A stretch of DNA of 64,000 bases from Fen-1231 sp035286465. Its GTDB lineage: Bacteria > Gemmatimonadota > Gemmatimonadetes > Gemmatimonadales > Gemmatimonadaceae. Below, in pieces: positions 8,509-17,501 of this stretch; position 1 is the stretch's first letter, and every line of letters starts with the position of its first letter. Both the position numbers and the translations under genes were made by a program. The stretch spans positions 1 to 64,000 of the forward strand of contig DATEDF010000019.1 in NCBI GenBank assembly GCA_035286465.1, read 5' to 3'. The notes beneath the pieces are model-generated. The model made no database searches, was not told the origin of the DNA, and saw nothing but the letters and a program-made list of their open reading frames with translations.

Positions 8509-10410
8509 ATGGCTCCGTCGCCCGCCATTCCGGACGCGGTCTCGCAGAAGCTGTCGCACCTCCCCGACACGCCCGGCGTCTACCTCTGGAAGGGAGGCGA
8601 CGGCGGCGTGCTGTACGTCGGCAAGGCGAAGCGCCTCCGCGCGCGCGTGCGGAGCTACTGCACGGGGGACCACGGGGAGAATCCGAAGACGCGCGCGCTG
8701 ATGCAGCAGGTGACCGACCTCGAGACGATCGTCGTGCCGAGCGAGGCGCACGCGCTGGTCCTCGAGCACAACCTGATCAAGGAGCACCGGCCGCGCTTCA
8801 ACATCGTCCTTCGCGACGACAAGTCGTACCCGTACGTGAAGGTCACGGTGCAGGAGCCGTATCCCCGGGTGTTCGTGACGCGTCGCCTCGTGGACGACGG
8901 CGGCCGCTATTTCGGCCCGTACACCGACGTCGGTGCGATGCGCCGCGCGCTCAACGTGGTGAAGCGCATCTTCACGGTGCGCTCGTGCCGCTACGACATG
9001 CCGCGAGAGGTGCCCGAGCGCGCGTGCCTCGATTACTACATCAGGCGGTGCAAGGCACCGTGCATTGGTGCGCAGTCGCTCGCCGACTACCGGGCGATGA
9101 TCGACGAGGTCCTCTTGTTTCTCGACGGGCGTACGCACGAGGTGGTGCGGCGCGTACGCGAGCGGATGCAGGCGGCCTCCGACGCGATGGATTACGAGCG
9201 TGCGGCCGAGCTGCGCGATGCGCTCGCGCATCTCCAGCGAATGGAGGAGCCGACGGTCGTGCTCGAGGTCCAGGGCGGCGATCGCGACGTGGTGGGCTAC
9301 GCGCGGGACGGCGAGGATGTCTGCGTGGCGGTCCTGCGGGTCCGCGGCGGCAAGCTGCTCGCGCGCGAGCATCGCTTTCTCGAGCACATCGAGAGCGAGC
9401 CCGACGCCGACGTGCTCCGCGCTTTCCTGCTCTCGAGCTACCTCCACGCGTCGGAACGCGCGCGCGAACTGCTCCTGCCATTCGATTTCGAGGATCGCGT
9501 GCTCTTCGAGGAGGCGGCGCGGGACACGCGGGTCCGCCTCCCGTCGCGCGGCCCGCGGCGCGAACTGCTCGACCTCGCGGAGCAGAACGCGCGGCACCTG
9601 CTCGAGGAGTTCAAGCTCGCGGGGATGGAGGCCGATGAGCGCGCCGCCGACCCCGTGTACGATCTCGGCCGCGAACTCGGCCTGCAGAAGATCCCACGCG
9701 CGCTGGTCTGTTTCGACAACTCGACGGCCCAGGGGAAGGAGAGCGTCGGCGCGATCGTGTGGTTCGAGAACGGACGCCCGCGACGCGGCGAATACCGCAC
9801 CATGCGCGTGCGGACCGCGGACGAGTCCGCGGGCCCGGACGACTTCGCCGCCATGCGCGAGGTCGTGCACCGGTTTTTCCGGCGCCGCCTCGACGAGGCG
9901 AAGCCGATGCCCGACCTGGTCGTGGTGGACGGGGGGCGCGGGCAGCTGGGCGCCGCGGCCGCGGCGCTCGCCGCGCTGAATCTCGACCGGCTTCCCGTGA
10001 TCGCGCTGGCGAAGCGGGAGGAGGACGTCTTCGTCCTCGGCCGGTCCGAGCCGCTGAGGCTGCCGCGCCGGTCGCCGGCCCTCCGGCTCCTGCAGCAGGC
10101 GCGGGACGAGGCGCATCGCGCCGCCGTCACGTATCACCGCAAGCGCCGCACGATGCGCACGGTGACCTCGGAGCTGCTGCGCATCCCGGGTGTCGGGCCC
10201 GTCCGGCGGCGCACGCTGCTGACGGCGTTCGGCAGCATTCAGGGCGTGCGAGACGCGACGCCCGCGCAGATCGCCGCGCTCCCGGGCTGGTCGCTCAAGG
10301 CGGCGGAAGCACTCCTCGCGTCACTCCGCCGATCGGATCCCACGGCGCCTCCGAGCGAGACGCCCGCGCCGCGCCCGGCGATCACCCCTCATCCTGACAC
10401 CGACCAATGA
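8509..10410 (+). CDS. uvrC: Excinuclease ABC subunit C, UvrC
   Basis: A 633-residue nuclease subunit of nucleotide excision repair that cuts on both sides of a UvrB-bound lesion. Domains in order: GIY-YIG (about 20-100, with PGVYLW and LYVGKAK) for the 3' cut; a cysteine-bearing region near 165-185; a UVR motif (about 220-246, YERAAELRD) that contacts UvrB; an RNase H-like domain from about 395 (CFDNS, VVVDGGRGQLG) for the 5' cut; and helix-hairpin-helix repeats near 560-605 (IPGVGPVRR). Length is standard. The end overlaps thrC by ATGA. Confidence 0.97.
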   Translation: MAPSPAIPDAVSQKLSHLPDTPGVYLWKGGDGGVLYVGKAKRLRARVRSYCTGDHGENPKTRALMQQVTDLETIVVPSEAHALVLEHNLIKEHRPRFNIVLRDDKSYPYVKVTVQEPYPRVFVTRRLVDDGGRYFGPYTDVGAMRRALNVVKRIFTVRSCRYDMPREVPERACLDYYIRRCKAPCIGAQSLADYRAMIDEVLLFLDGRTHEVVRRVRERMQAASDAMDYERAAELRDALAHLQRMEEPTVVLEVQGGDRDVVGYARDGEDVCVAVLRVRGGKLLAREHRFLEHIESEPDADVLRAFLLSSYLHASERARELLLPFDFEDRVLFEEAARDTRVRLPSRGPRRELLDLAEQNARHLLEEFKLAGMEADERAADPVYDLGRELGLQKIPRALVCFDNSTAQGKESVGAIVWFENGRPRRGEYRTMRVRTADESAGPDDFAAMREVVHRFFRRRLDEAKPMPDLVVVDGGRGQLGAAAAALAALNLDRLPVIALAKREEDVFVLGRSEPLRLPRRSPALRLLQQARDEAHRAAVTYHRKRRTMRTVTSELLRIPGVGPVRRRTLLTAFGSIQGVRDATPAQIAALPGWSLKAAEALLASLRRSDPTAPPSETPAPRPAITPHPDTDQ

Positions 10411-11552
10411 CCGCCGCATCCTGGACGCTCCATTGTTCCTCGTGCACCTATACCGCGCACGGCGACCGGCTCGCCTCGCTCTGTCCGGACTGTGGCCAGC
10501 CGCTCACGGTGCGGCTCAGCCCCGTTCCGCGCGGGGCGATCGGCACCGACTGCTCGATGTGGCGCTACGACGCGGCGCTCCCCGTGCTGCCGACGGAGGC
10601 GCGCGCGACGATCGGCGAGGGGATGACCCCGCTGATCGAGCTGCCGCATCTGGCCGCCGAAACGGGTGTCCGCCGCCTCTGGGTCAAGGACGAAGGGCAG
10701 AACCCCACGGCGAGCTTCAAGGCGCGCGGGCTCTCCATGGCCGTCACGCGCGCGCGGGCGCTCGGCGTGCCGGGGCTCTGCGTGCCGACGGCGGGGAACG
10801 CGGGCATCGCCCTCGCGGCGTACGCAGCCGCGGCGCGCATGCGCGCGCGCATCTACGCGCCGGCCACCACGCCACCACCGATACTCGGCAGCATTCGCGC
10901 CTACGGCGCGGAACTCGAGCTGGTGGACGGCCACATCGGCGATGCCGGCAAGGCCACGATGCAGTTCGCCAAGGAGAGCGGCTTCTTCAACGTCGCCACC
11001 GTCCGCGAGCCCTACCGCGTCGAAGGGATGAAGACGATGGGCTACGAGGTCGCCGAGCAGCTCGGGTGGCGGCTCCCGGATGCGATCGTGTACCCGACGG
11101 GCGGCGGCGAAGGCACGATCGGCATCTGGAAGGCGATCGGGGAGATGCTCGAGTGGGGCTGGCTCCCGAAGGGGACGCCGCGTCCGAAGATGGTCGTCGC
11201 GCAGGCAGCGGGGTGCGCGCCGCTCGTGCGCGCGATCGAGCAGGGCGCCGATCGCGCGACGCCGTGGGAGCATCCCGTGACGTACGCCGCCGGGCTGCGC
11301 GTGCCGGGTCCGCTCGGTGACCGGTGGGTGCTGCGCACCGTGCGCGAGAGCGGTGGCGGCGCCTATGCGGCGGAAGAGGACGAGATCCGTGCCGCCACGT
11401 TCCGCCTCGCCTCGACGAGCGGCATGGACGCGGCGCCCGAGGGAGGCTGCGGACTCGCCGTGGCCAGGCGCATGGTCGCCGCCGACCTCGTCTCCCCTGA
11501 TGCGGAGGTCGTCGTCTTCAACACGGGTTCGGGCGCGTCGTACCGTTGGTGA
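10407..11552 (+). CDS. thrC: Threonine synthase
   Basis: A 381-residue PLP enzyme turning O-phosphohomoserine into threonine. An N-terminal zinc-ribbon-like segment carries C10, C13, C26 and C29. NPTASFKARG follows, with Lys105 as the PLP Schiff-base lysine, and the glycine loop TGGGEGTIG binds the phosphate. This cysteine-bearing class resembles plant and many bacterial threonine synthases. Cystathionine synthases and other fold-II enzymes lack the N-terminal cysteines, so threonine synthase is favoured. ATG start coupled to the uvrC stop; no other threonine gene is nearby. Confidence 0.92.
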   Translation: MTAASWTLHCSSCTYTAHGDRLASLCPDCGQPLTVRLSPVPRGAIGTDCSMWRYDAALPVLPTEARATIGEGMTPLIELPHLAAETGVRRLWVKDEGQNPTASFKARGLSMAVTRARALGVPGLCVPTAGNAGIALAAYAAAARMRARIYAPATTPPPILGSIRAYGAELELVDGHIGDAGKATMQFAKESGFFNVATVREPYRVEGMKTMGYEVAEQLGWRLPDAIVYPTGGGEGTIGIWKAIGEMLEWGWLPKGTPRPKMVVAQAAGCAPLVRAIEQGADRATPWEHPVTYAAGLRVPGPLGDRWVLRTVRESGGGAYAAEEDEIRAATFRLASTSGMDAAPEGGCGLAVARRMVAADLVSPDAEVVVFNTGSGASYRW

Positions 11553-11557
11553 CGCCG

Positions 11558-11574
11558 CGGCGCCGGCGGCGCCG
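11558..11574 (+). terminator. GC hairpin after thrC, terminator-like
   Basis: CGGCGCC, a GGC loop and GGCGCCG form a perfect 7-bp stem 6 bases after the thrC stop and just before the larC promoter box. There is no T tract after it, so it would be at best a weak intrinsic or Rho-assisted terminator. Confidence 0.35.
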
Positions 11575-11581
11575 GCCGGAG

Positions 11582-11587
11582 TAGATT
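11582..11587 (+). promoter_or_regulatory. TAGATT box, possible -10 of larC
   Basis: TAGATT lies exactly 6 bases before the larC ATG, the same geometry as at uvrC. No matching -35 is seen. A GGAG at 11578-11581 is too far (12 bases) to be a good ribosome binding site. Confidence 0.4.
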
Positions 11588-11593
11588 AGGACC

Positions 11594-12757
11594 ATGACAC
11601 GGATCGCGATCCTCGACCCGTTCTCCGGAATCTCCGGCGACATGACGCTCGGGGCGCTCCTCGACCTCGGGCTGGACGCCGAGTGGCTCCGCGCGCTCCC
11701 CGCTGCGCTCGGCCTCGACGCGATCGACGTGCGCCTCGAGCGGGTAACGCGCGGCGCGATCGCGAGCTGGAAGGTGGACTTCGACATTCCGCCGCAGCCG
11801 CACGGCCGGCACCTCACGCAGATTGTCGCGATTGTGGATGCGGCCCCGGCGCCGGACCGCGTCAAGACGCGCGCACGGGCGGCGTTCGAGGCGGTCGCGA
11901 CGGTGGAGGCGGAGATTCACGGCACCACTGCCGAGCGGGTGCACCTGCACGAAGTGGGTGCGGTGGATGCGATCCTCGACATCGTCGGCGCGATCTGGGG
12001 GCTCGAGCTCCTGGGCATCGAGCGCGTGCACTGCGGCGTCATTGCACTGGGCGACGGATTCGTGGAGAGCGCGCACGGCCGGCTCGCGGTCCCGGCCCCG
12101 GCCACACTGCGCCTGCTCGAAGGATTCGAGGTGCGGCTGGGGCCGGAGGCGAGCGGCGAGCTCACCACGCCGACGGGCGCCGCGCTCGTGAAGGTGCTCT
12201 CGAGCGGGGCGGCACCGTTCACGTTCCGTCCGCTGGCGAGCGGATACGGGGCGGGGGCGCGAGACCCCGCCGGACGCGCCAACGTGCTGCGCATCGTGCT
12301 CGCCGAGACCGACGACGTGCCCGGCGACGTCGAGACGGTGGAGCTGCTCGCGGCGGACGTGGACGACATGGCCGGCGAGTATCTCGCCGCCGCGGCGGAG
12401 TCGTTGCGGGAGGCGGGAGCGCTCGACGTCACGCTGCTCCAGACCGTGATGAAGAAAGGGCGTCCGGCCGTCCGCATCGAGGTGCTCTGCCGCCCGGGGG
12501 ATGTGGACCGTCTCGAGAACGTGCTGCTCACGGAGAGCAGCACCATCGGCGTGCGCCGCAGCACGGTTTCGCGCCGCGTCCTCGCGCGCGAGCAGCGCAC
12601 AGTGGAGGTTTTCGGCCGGCCCGTGACGATCAAGTCGGTCTCACTCCCCGGAGGCGGCCAACGGGCCAAGGCCGAGTACGAGGACGTCCGTCGGGTCGCG
12701 CGGGAGTCGGGCCGCACGACGGCGGAAGTGCTCGACGCGATCGCGAAGCGCACCTGA
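11594..12757 (+). CDS. larC: Nickel pincer cofactor biosynthesis protein LarC
   Basis: A 387-residue DUF111/LarC protein. LarC is a CTP-dependent nickel insertase (cyclometallase) that places Ni in the pyridinium dithiocarboxylate pincer cofactor used by lactate racemase and other LarA-type racemases. Family hallmarks are the N-terminal DPFSGISGDM, the histidine-rich HLHEVGAVDAI near 116 and the C-terminal MKKGRP near 290. It is one continuous frame, unlike Lactiplantibacillus larC, which needs a frameshift. Its partners larB, larE and larA are not in the window. Confidence 0.92.
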   Translation: MTRIAILDPFSGISGDMTLGALLDLGLDAEWLRALPAALGLDAIDVRLERVTRGAIASWKVDFDIPPQPHGRHLTQIVAIVDAAPAPDRVKTRARAAFEAVATVEAEIHGTTAERVHLHEVGAVDAILDIVGAIWGLELLGIERVHCGVIALGDGFVESAHGRLAVPAPATLRLLEGFEVRLGPEASGELTTPTGAALVKVLSSGAAPFTFRPLASGYGAGARDPAGRANVLRIVLAETDDVPGDVETVELLAADVDDMAGEYLAAAAESLREAGALDVTLLQTVMKKGRPAVRIEVLCRPGDVDRLENVLLTESSTIGVRRSTVSRRVLAREQRTVEVFGRPVTIKSVSLPGGGQRAKAEYEDVRRVARESGRTTAEVLDAIAKRT

Positions 12758-12810
12758 TCGCGAGCACGCCGATCGTTTCAGCCGCCGTCGTGGACGGCCG
12801 AATAACCTCG

Positions 12811-12835
12811 GAAGTCATTCAACCGTCTTGACTTC
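12811..12835. repeat. Inverted repeat between larC and the DUF512 gene
   Basis: GAAGTCA and TGACTTC form a perfect 7-bp inverted repeat with an 11-base loop. The right arm overlaps a TTGACT that could be a -35 box. It may be an operator or a weak terminator hairpin. There is no T tract. Confidence 0.5.
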
Positions 12836-12856
12836 GCTGTGGTCGGCTGACAACTT
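12828..12856 (+). promoter_or_regulatory. Possible promoter for the DUF512 gene
   Basis: TTGACT (12828-12833), a 17-base spacer and CAACTT (12851-12856). The ATG follows 6 bases after the -10, again the leaderless geometry. The -35 is good (5 of 6), the -10 poor. Confidence 0.35.
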
Positions 12857-12862
12857 ACATCA

Positions 12863-14167
12863 ATGGTCAGGATCGCCCGGATACACGCTGGAAGCATCGC
12901 CGGCTCGCTCGGGCTGGTTGCCGGCACCGAGCTGGTCGCCGTCAACGGGCGTGCGCTCGACGACTTCCTCGACTGGGAGTTCCTGAGCGCCGACGATGCG
13001 CTCGAGATCGAGGCGACGCTTCCGAGCGGCGAACGCGTCATCCTCGACGTCGAGCGTCCGGAGCACGAGCCCTTCGGGCTTGAGCTCGAGCCGCCGGCCG
13101 TGCGGCGGTGCGCGAACCGATGCGAGTTCTGCTTCGTCGAGGGGCTCCCGAAGGGGCTGCGCCGCGCGCTGTACATTCGCGACGACGACTACCGACTGTC
13201 GTTCGCCTACGGGAACTTCGCGACGCTCTCGAACCTCAAGGACAAGGACGTCGCGCGGATCCTGGCGTACCGGCTGTCGCCGCTCTACGTCTCGGTGCAT
13301 GCCACGGACTGGGAGGCGCGCAAGCGACTGCTCAACAATCCGCGCGTCCCCGACGTCCTGCGACAGCTCGCGTCGCTCGCCTCCGGTGGCATCCAGTTCC
13401 ACTGTCAGATGGTGATCGTGCCCGGCGTGAACGATGGCGCGGTGCTCGAGCGCTCGCTCACCGACCTGTGGGCGCTGGGCGACGCGGCGCTGACCGTGGC
13501 AATCGTGCCGGTCGGCCTTACGCAGTTCTCGCATCTCTACACCGGTCAACCGATGGACGCCGCGGATGCCGGACGCCTCCTCGAGACGGCCGAGCGGTGG
13601 GGGGAGCGATCGCGTGCCGCGCGTGGGGAGACGTGGGTGATGGGGTCCGATGAGCTGTACCTGCTCGCCGGCCGCGACCTCCCCGGCCCCGAGTTCTACG
13701 GAGACTTTGCGCAGGTCGAGAACGGCGTGGGCGCGGTGGCGGCGCTGCGCGAGCGCGTCGCCGAGGGACTCACTCGACTGCCGCGCCTCGACGGCCGGCG
13801 CGTCGGCGTCGTGACGGGCACGGCGATGGCGCCCCTCATGCCGCCGCTGCTCGAGCGTCTCTCGCTCACCACGGGCGCGCACTTTGAGCTCATGGCGATC
13901 CCCAACTCGCTCTTTGGTCCGACGACCACGACGGCCGGTCTGCTGGTGGGCGCGGACATCCGGCGCGCCCTCGAGGGTCGCACCGACCTCGATCTGGCGT
14001 TGATTCCCGCCGAGACGATCAACGACGACGGGCTCTTCCTCGACGACGAGCGTTTCGATGCGCTCCGCGACGCGCTCACGATGCCGGTGCGCGCGTCGTA
14101 CGACTTCGTGGACGTGCTCGCGGGAGAGCCGTTCGGCGTCGGCGTCGCCGCGCAGGGGGCCGCGTGA
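12863..14167 (+). CDS. DUF512 radical SAM protein with N-terminal PDZ-like domain
   Basis: A 434-residue protein of unknown reaction. Residues 1-60 form a PDZ-like domain. C83, C87 and C90 make a canonical CX3CX2C radical SAM cluster (RCANRCEFCFVEGLPKGLR), and the C-terminal half is DUF512. Proteins of this architecture are widely conserved and often sit next to der in Firmicutes, as here: its end overlaps der by GTGA. That suggests a link to ribosome assembly or tRNA/rRNA modification, but this is inference from context. ATG start is clear. Confidence 0.9.
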   Translation: MVRIARIHAGSIAGSLGLVAGTELVAVNGRALDDFLDWEFLSADDALEIEATLPSGERVILDVERPEHEPFGLELEPPAVRRCANRCEFCFVEGLPKGLRRALYIRDDDYRLSFAYGNFATLSNLKDKDVARILAYRLSPLYVSVHATDWEARKRLLNNPRVPDVLRQLASLASGGIQFHCQMVIVPGVNDGAVLERSLTDLWALGDAALTVAIVPVGLTQFSHLYTGQPMDAADAGRLLETAERWGERSRAARGETWVMGSDELYLLAGRDLPGPEFYGDFAQVENGVGAVAALRERVAEGLTRLPRLDGRRVGVVTGTAMAPLMPPLLERLSLTTGAHFELMAIPNSLFGPTTTTAGLLVGADIRRALEGRTDLDLALIPAETINDDGLFLDDERFDALRDALTMPVRASYDFVDVLAGEPFGVGVAAQGAA

Positions 14168-15489
14168 GCCTGCCCGTCGTCGCGATCGTCGGTCGCCCGA
14201 ACGTTGGCAAGTCCGCGCTCTTCAACCGGCTGGTCGGCGGGGACGCCGCGATCGTGAGCGAGGAGGCCGGGACTACACGCGACCGGCACTTCGCGCGTGC
14301 CGAATGGAACCGTCGCGCGTTCTGGCTCGTGGACACCGGCGGCCTGCGTGAGGATTCCGACGTCCCGCTCGACGTGGAGATTCGCCGGCAGGTGCACTCG
14401 GCGATCGCCGAAGCCGACCTCCTGCTGCTCGTGCTCGACGCACAGGTGGGCGTGCATCCGAGCGACGCGCGGGTTGTCGAGCTCTTGCGCGAGTCGGGAA
14501 AGCCGTGGCTCGTGGTGGCCAACAAGGTGGACGATCCACAGACCGCGGACTTCTACGAGTTCTACAAGCTCGGTGCGGGCCCGCCTCTCCCGGTGTCGGC
14601 GCAGAACGGCCGGATGACCGGCGATCTGCTCGACGAGGTCGTCCGTGCGCTCCCTCCGCCGGCCGCGCCCGAGGCGGGCGACGATCTCCGGGTCGCGGTC
14701 GTCGGCCGGCCGAATGTCGGGAAGTCATCGTTCATCAACAAGCTGTTGGGGGAGGAGCGCCTCGTCGTTGCCGTGGAGGCCGGGACGACCCGCGACGCGA
14801 TCGACACGCCGTTCATCTATCACGGCCGGCGGCTCGTGTTCGTGGATACGGCGGGCCTCCGCCGCCAGTCCCGGGTGGAGGACGGGGTCGAGTTCTATTC
14901 GTCGCTGCGCACGCGGCGGGCGATCGACCGGTCGGACATCTGCCTTCTGCTGGTTGACGCGACGGAAGGACTGCACAACCAGGACCTCAAGATCGCGACG
15001 CTGGCGTGGGACGCCGGTCGCGGCCTCATCCTCGTTGTGAACAAGTGGGACATCCGGGAGGAGAAGCACGACAAGTCGGCCGCGCACTTCGAGAAGGAGT
15101 GTATCGAGAAGGCGCCGTACCTGCGATTCGTGCCCTTTCTCTTCGCCTCGGCCCGCACGGGGCTGCGCGTGGCGAAGGTGCTCGACCTCATCGCCGAAGT
15201 GGACGCGGAGCGCACGAAACGCGTCTCGACCTCGCAGGTGAACCAGGCGCTCCAGCAGCTCGTCGCGCGGCGGCAGCCGCCCCAGGCGGCGGGGCGCGAG
15301 GTGAAGCTCAACTACGCCACGCAGGTGGAAACGAGCCCGCCCGCGATCGCGGTGTTCGGCAACAATCCGGAGCTCGTACAGGAGCACTACGTACGCTACC
15401 TGCAGAACGGGTTCCGGGCGTTCTGGGGCTTCCGGGGAAGTCCGTTGCGGATTCTCCTGCGGCGCAAGACGGGCGCGAGCCGGAACTGA
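14164..15489 (+). CDS. der: Ribosome biogenesis GTPase Der (EngA)
   Basis: A 441-residue protein with two tandem GTPase domains and a C-terminal KH-like domain, an architecture unique to Der. P-loops GRPNVGKS are at 10-17 and 181-188, with DTGG near 57 and DTAG in the second domain as G3 motifs, and NKVD (120-123) and NKWD as G4. It acts in late 50S subunit assembly. GTG start overlaps the DUF512 stop. Eleven bases separate it from plsY, and the der-plsY-gpsA order is common in bacteria. Confidence 0.98.
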   Translation: MSLPVVAIVGRPNVGKSALFNRLVGGDAAIVSEEAGTTRDRHFARAEWNRRAFWLVDTGGLREDSDVPLDVEIRRQVHSAIAEADLLLLVLDAQVGVHPSDARVVELLRESGKPWLVVANKVDDPQTADFYEFYKLGAGPPLPVSAQNGRMTGDLLDEVVRALPPPAAPEAGDDLRVAVVGRPNVGKSSFINKLLGEERLVVAVEAGTTRDAIDTPFIYHGRRLVFVDTAGLRRQSRVEDGVEFYSSLRTRRAIDRSDICLLLVDATEGLHNQDLKIATLAWDAGRGLILVVNKWDIREEKHDKSAAHFEKECIEKAPYLRFVPFLFASARTGLRVAKVLDLIAEVDAERTKRVSTSQVNQALQQLVARRQPPQAAGREVKLNYATQVETSPPAIAVFGNNPELVQEHYVRYLQNGFRAFWGFRGSPLRILLRRKTGASRN

Positions 15490-15499
15490 GTATCCACTC

Positions 15500-16138
15500 G
15501 TGCATCCCGCGCTCGGCCTCCTCATCGCGTACCTCCTCGGGTCGGTACCGTCGGCGTATCTCGCGGGCCGCGTGTGGAAGGGCGTTGACCTGCGCACCGT
15601 GGGCTCGGGCAACCTCGGCGCGACGAACGTCTACCGGGCGCTGGGGGTGCGGGCTGCGCTGGTGGTGCTGGCGCTGGACGCGGCGAAGGGCGCGGTGCCC
15701 GTGTTCTTCCTGCCGCGTCTCCTGCTATCCGGGGGAGCGCCGGGCGCGGCCGAGCCCTGGTGGGCACTCGCGTATGGCGGGGCGGCCATCGTCGGGCATG
15801 CGAAGCCGGTCTTCCTGCTCTGGCGCGGGGGAGGGAAGGGCGTCGCGACGGCCGCCGGGATGTTCGGCGTGCTCGCGCCTGTGCCGCTCGCGTGCACCGC
15901 GGCGCTTTGCGCGGCGGTGGTCTGGTACAGCGGCTACATGTCGCTGGGCTCCGTGGTGGCGGCGATTCTGTTCCCGTTGCTCGTGTGGCTGGAGGGGGGC
16001 GTCGCGCCCACGTTCTGGGCGAGCCTCCTTGTGGGCGCGTTCGTCGTCTGGTCGCACCGGTCGAACCTCCGGCGACTGCGCGCGGGCACGGAGCACCCGC
16101 TCTTCCCGAAGCGGCACGGCACGGAGCGGGAGCCGTGA
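15500..16138 (+). CDS. plsY: Glycerol-3-phosphate acyltransferase PlsY
   Basis: A 212-residue inner-membrane enzyme with about five to seven membrane segments. It transfers acyl groups from acyl-phosphate to glycerol-3-phosphate, the first step of phospholipid synthesis. The conserved loops are visible: LGSVPSAYL near residue 15, SGNLGATNV near 37 and GGGKGVAT near 110, which together form the active site. Its acyl-phosphate donor is made by PlsX, encoded in the other arm (52207-53244). GTG start; the end overlaps gpsA by 4 bases. Confidence 0.96.
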   Translation: MHPALGLLIAYLLGSVPSAYLAGRVWKGVDLRTVGSGNLGATNVYRALGVRAALVVLALDAAKGAVPVFFLPRLLLSGGAPGAAEPWWALAYGGAAIVGHAKPVFLLWRGGGKGVATAAGMFGVLAPVPLACTAALCAAVVWYSGYMSLGSVVAAILFPLLVWLEGGVAPTFWASLLVGAFVVWSHRSNLRRLRAGTEHPLFPKRHGTEREP

Positions 16139-17127
16139 AATGCGCCGTCGTCGGGGCGGGCGCCTGGGGCACGGCGCTCGCGAACGTGCTCGCCGACAAT
16201 GGGCACACGGTGCTCGTGTGGGCGTTCGAGCCCGACGTCGCCGAGGCGATCACTGAAGGCCACGAGAATCCGCGATTCCTCCCGGGTGTGGCCATCAATC
16301 CCGAAGTGCGCGCGACGCCGGACAAAGCGGCGGCGGTCACGGGGGCCGAGCTGGTGGTGTACGCGACGCCCAGCCATGTTCTGCGCGACCTTGCGTCGTC
16401 GGCCCGTGCCTGCCTCCCGGCGCGCGCCACCGTCGTGGTGGCGACCAAGGGAATCGAGCGGGACCGCCTCTCGCTGATGACGTCCGTGATCGCCGAGGAG
16501 CTGCCGGGGCGGCCGATCGTGGTGCTGTCGGGCCCGAGCTTCGCGGCGGAGGTGGCGGCGCGGCAGCCGACGGCGATCGTCGCGGCGAGCACGCGCGCCG
16601 ACGCAGCGACGTGCGTGCAGGAGGCGTTCAGCTCGCCGAGCTTTCGCGTGTACACGCACGATGACGTCACGGGCGTGGCGCTTGGCGGCGCGCTCAAGAA
16701 CATCATGGCGGTGGCGACGGGGATCTCCGACGGGCTGGGGCTCGGCTTCAACGCGCGTGCGGCGCTCATCACGCGCGGCCTCGCCGAGATGATGCGGCTT
16801 GGCGTCCGGCTCGGCGCTCGGCCCGCGACGTTCGCCGGGCTCGCCGGCGTCGGCGACCTCGTGCTGACCTGCACCGGCGCGCTCTCGCGCAACCGCACGG
16901 TCGGACTCGAGATCGGGCGCGGCGCGACGCTCAACGAGGTGCTCGCCGGGCGCGAGACGGTGGCGGAGGGAATCGTCACGACGGAAAGCGCGAGGGCGCT
17001 GGCCGAGCGGGAGGGTATCGAAATGCCGATCGTCAACGCGGTCCACCGGGTACTGTTCGAGCGCCAGCCGGCGCGCTGGGCACTCGTCGAGCTGATGACG
17101 CGCGGATTGCGCGGAGAGGAGGACTGA
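16135..17127 (+). CDS. gpsA: Glycerol-3-phosphate dehydrogenase [NAD(P)+] GpsA
   Basis: A 330-residue cytosolic enzyme making glycerol-3-phosphate from dihydroxyacetone phosphate, the substrate of PlsY next door. The N-terminal GAGAWG loop (about 7-12) binds NAD(P). The catalytic lysine is in GGALKNIMAVA near 185, and the C-terminal RNRTVG motif is present. I chose the GTG at 16135, which overlaps the plsY stop (GTGA). The frame is open further upstream, but only within plsY. The stop overlaps the next ATG as TGATG. Confidence 0.97.
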   Translation: MKCAVVGAGAWGTALANVLADNGHTVLVWAFEPDVAEAITEGHENPRFLPGVAINPEVRATPDKAAAVTGAELVVYATPSHVLRDLASSARACLPARATVVVATKGIERDRLSLMTSVIAEELPGRPIVVLSGPSFAAEVAARQPTAIVAASTRADAATCVQEAFSSPSFRVYTHDDVTGVALGGALKNIMAVATGISDGLGLGFNARAALITRGLAEMMRLGVRLGARPATFAGLAGVGDLVLTCTGALSRNRTVGLEIGRGATLNEVLAGRETVAEGIVTTESARALAEREGIEMPIVNAVHRVLFERQPARWALVELMTRGLRGEED

Positions 17128-17501
17128 TGGCGGCGCACGGGCACGCCAGGCCGGAGCCGGTGCAGGAGTTCTTTTCCATCGGCGAGGTCTGTGAGCTCAC
17201 CCAGCTCAAGCCGCACGTGCTGCGCTACTGGGAGAGCCAGTTCAGATTCCTGAGCCCGGCCAAGAACCGCTCGGGCAACCGCGTGTACCAGCGCCGCGAG
17301 ATCGAGCTCGTCCTGCTCGTGAAGCGCCTGCTGTACACGGAGAAGTACACCATTCAGGGGGCGAGGCAGAAGCTGGACGAGTACCGCAAGGGCGAGGGGG
17401 TGCGGCCCGCGGCGCGCGCGGGGCTCGACGCCGAGACGGTGCACCTCCTCGAGCGAGATCTGCGCGAGCTCCTCGAGCTCCTCGAGACGGAACCTCGCTG
17501 A
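17127..17501 (+). CDS. MerR-family transcriptional regulator
   Basis: A 124-residue protein with an N-terminal MerR winged helix (about 15-85). Visible features are FFSIGEVCELTQLKPHVLRYWES with the RYWE signature, and NRVYQRREIE, the wing. The C-terminus is a short leucine-rich helix suited to dimerisation, with no cysteines for metal binding. This short MerR type is common in this gene neighbourhood in several phyla, and its ligand is unknown. It begins on the last base of the gpsA stop and ends on the first base of surE. A strong GGAGAGGAGG precedes it. Confidence 0.88.
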   Translation: MAAHGHARPEPVQEFFSIGEVCELTQLKPHVLRYWESQFRFLSPAKNRSGNRVYQRREIELVLLVKRLLYTEKYTIQGARQKLDEYRKGEGVRPAARAGLDAETVHLLERDLRELLELLETEPR

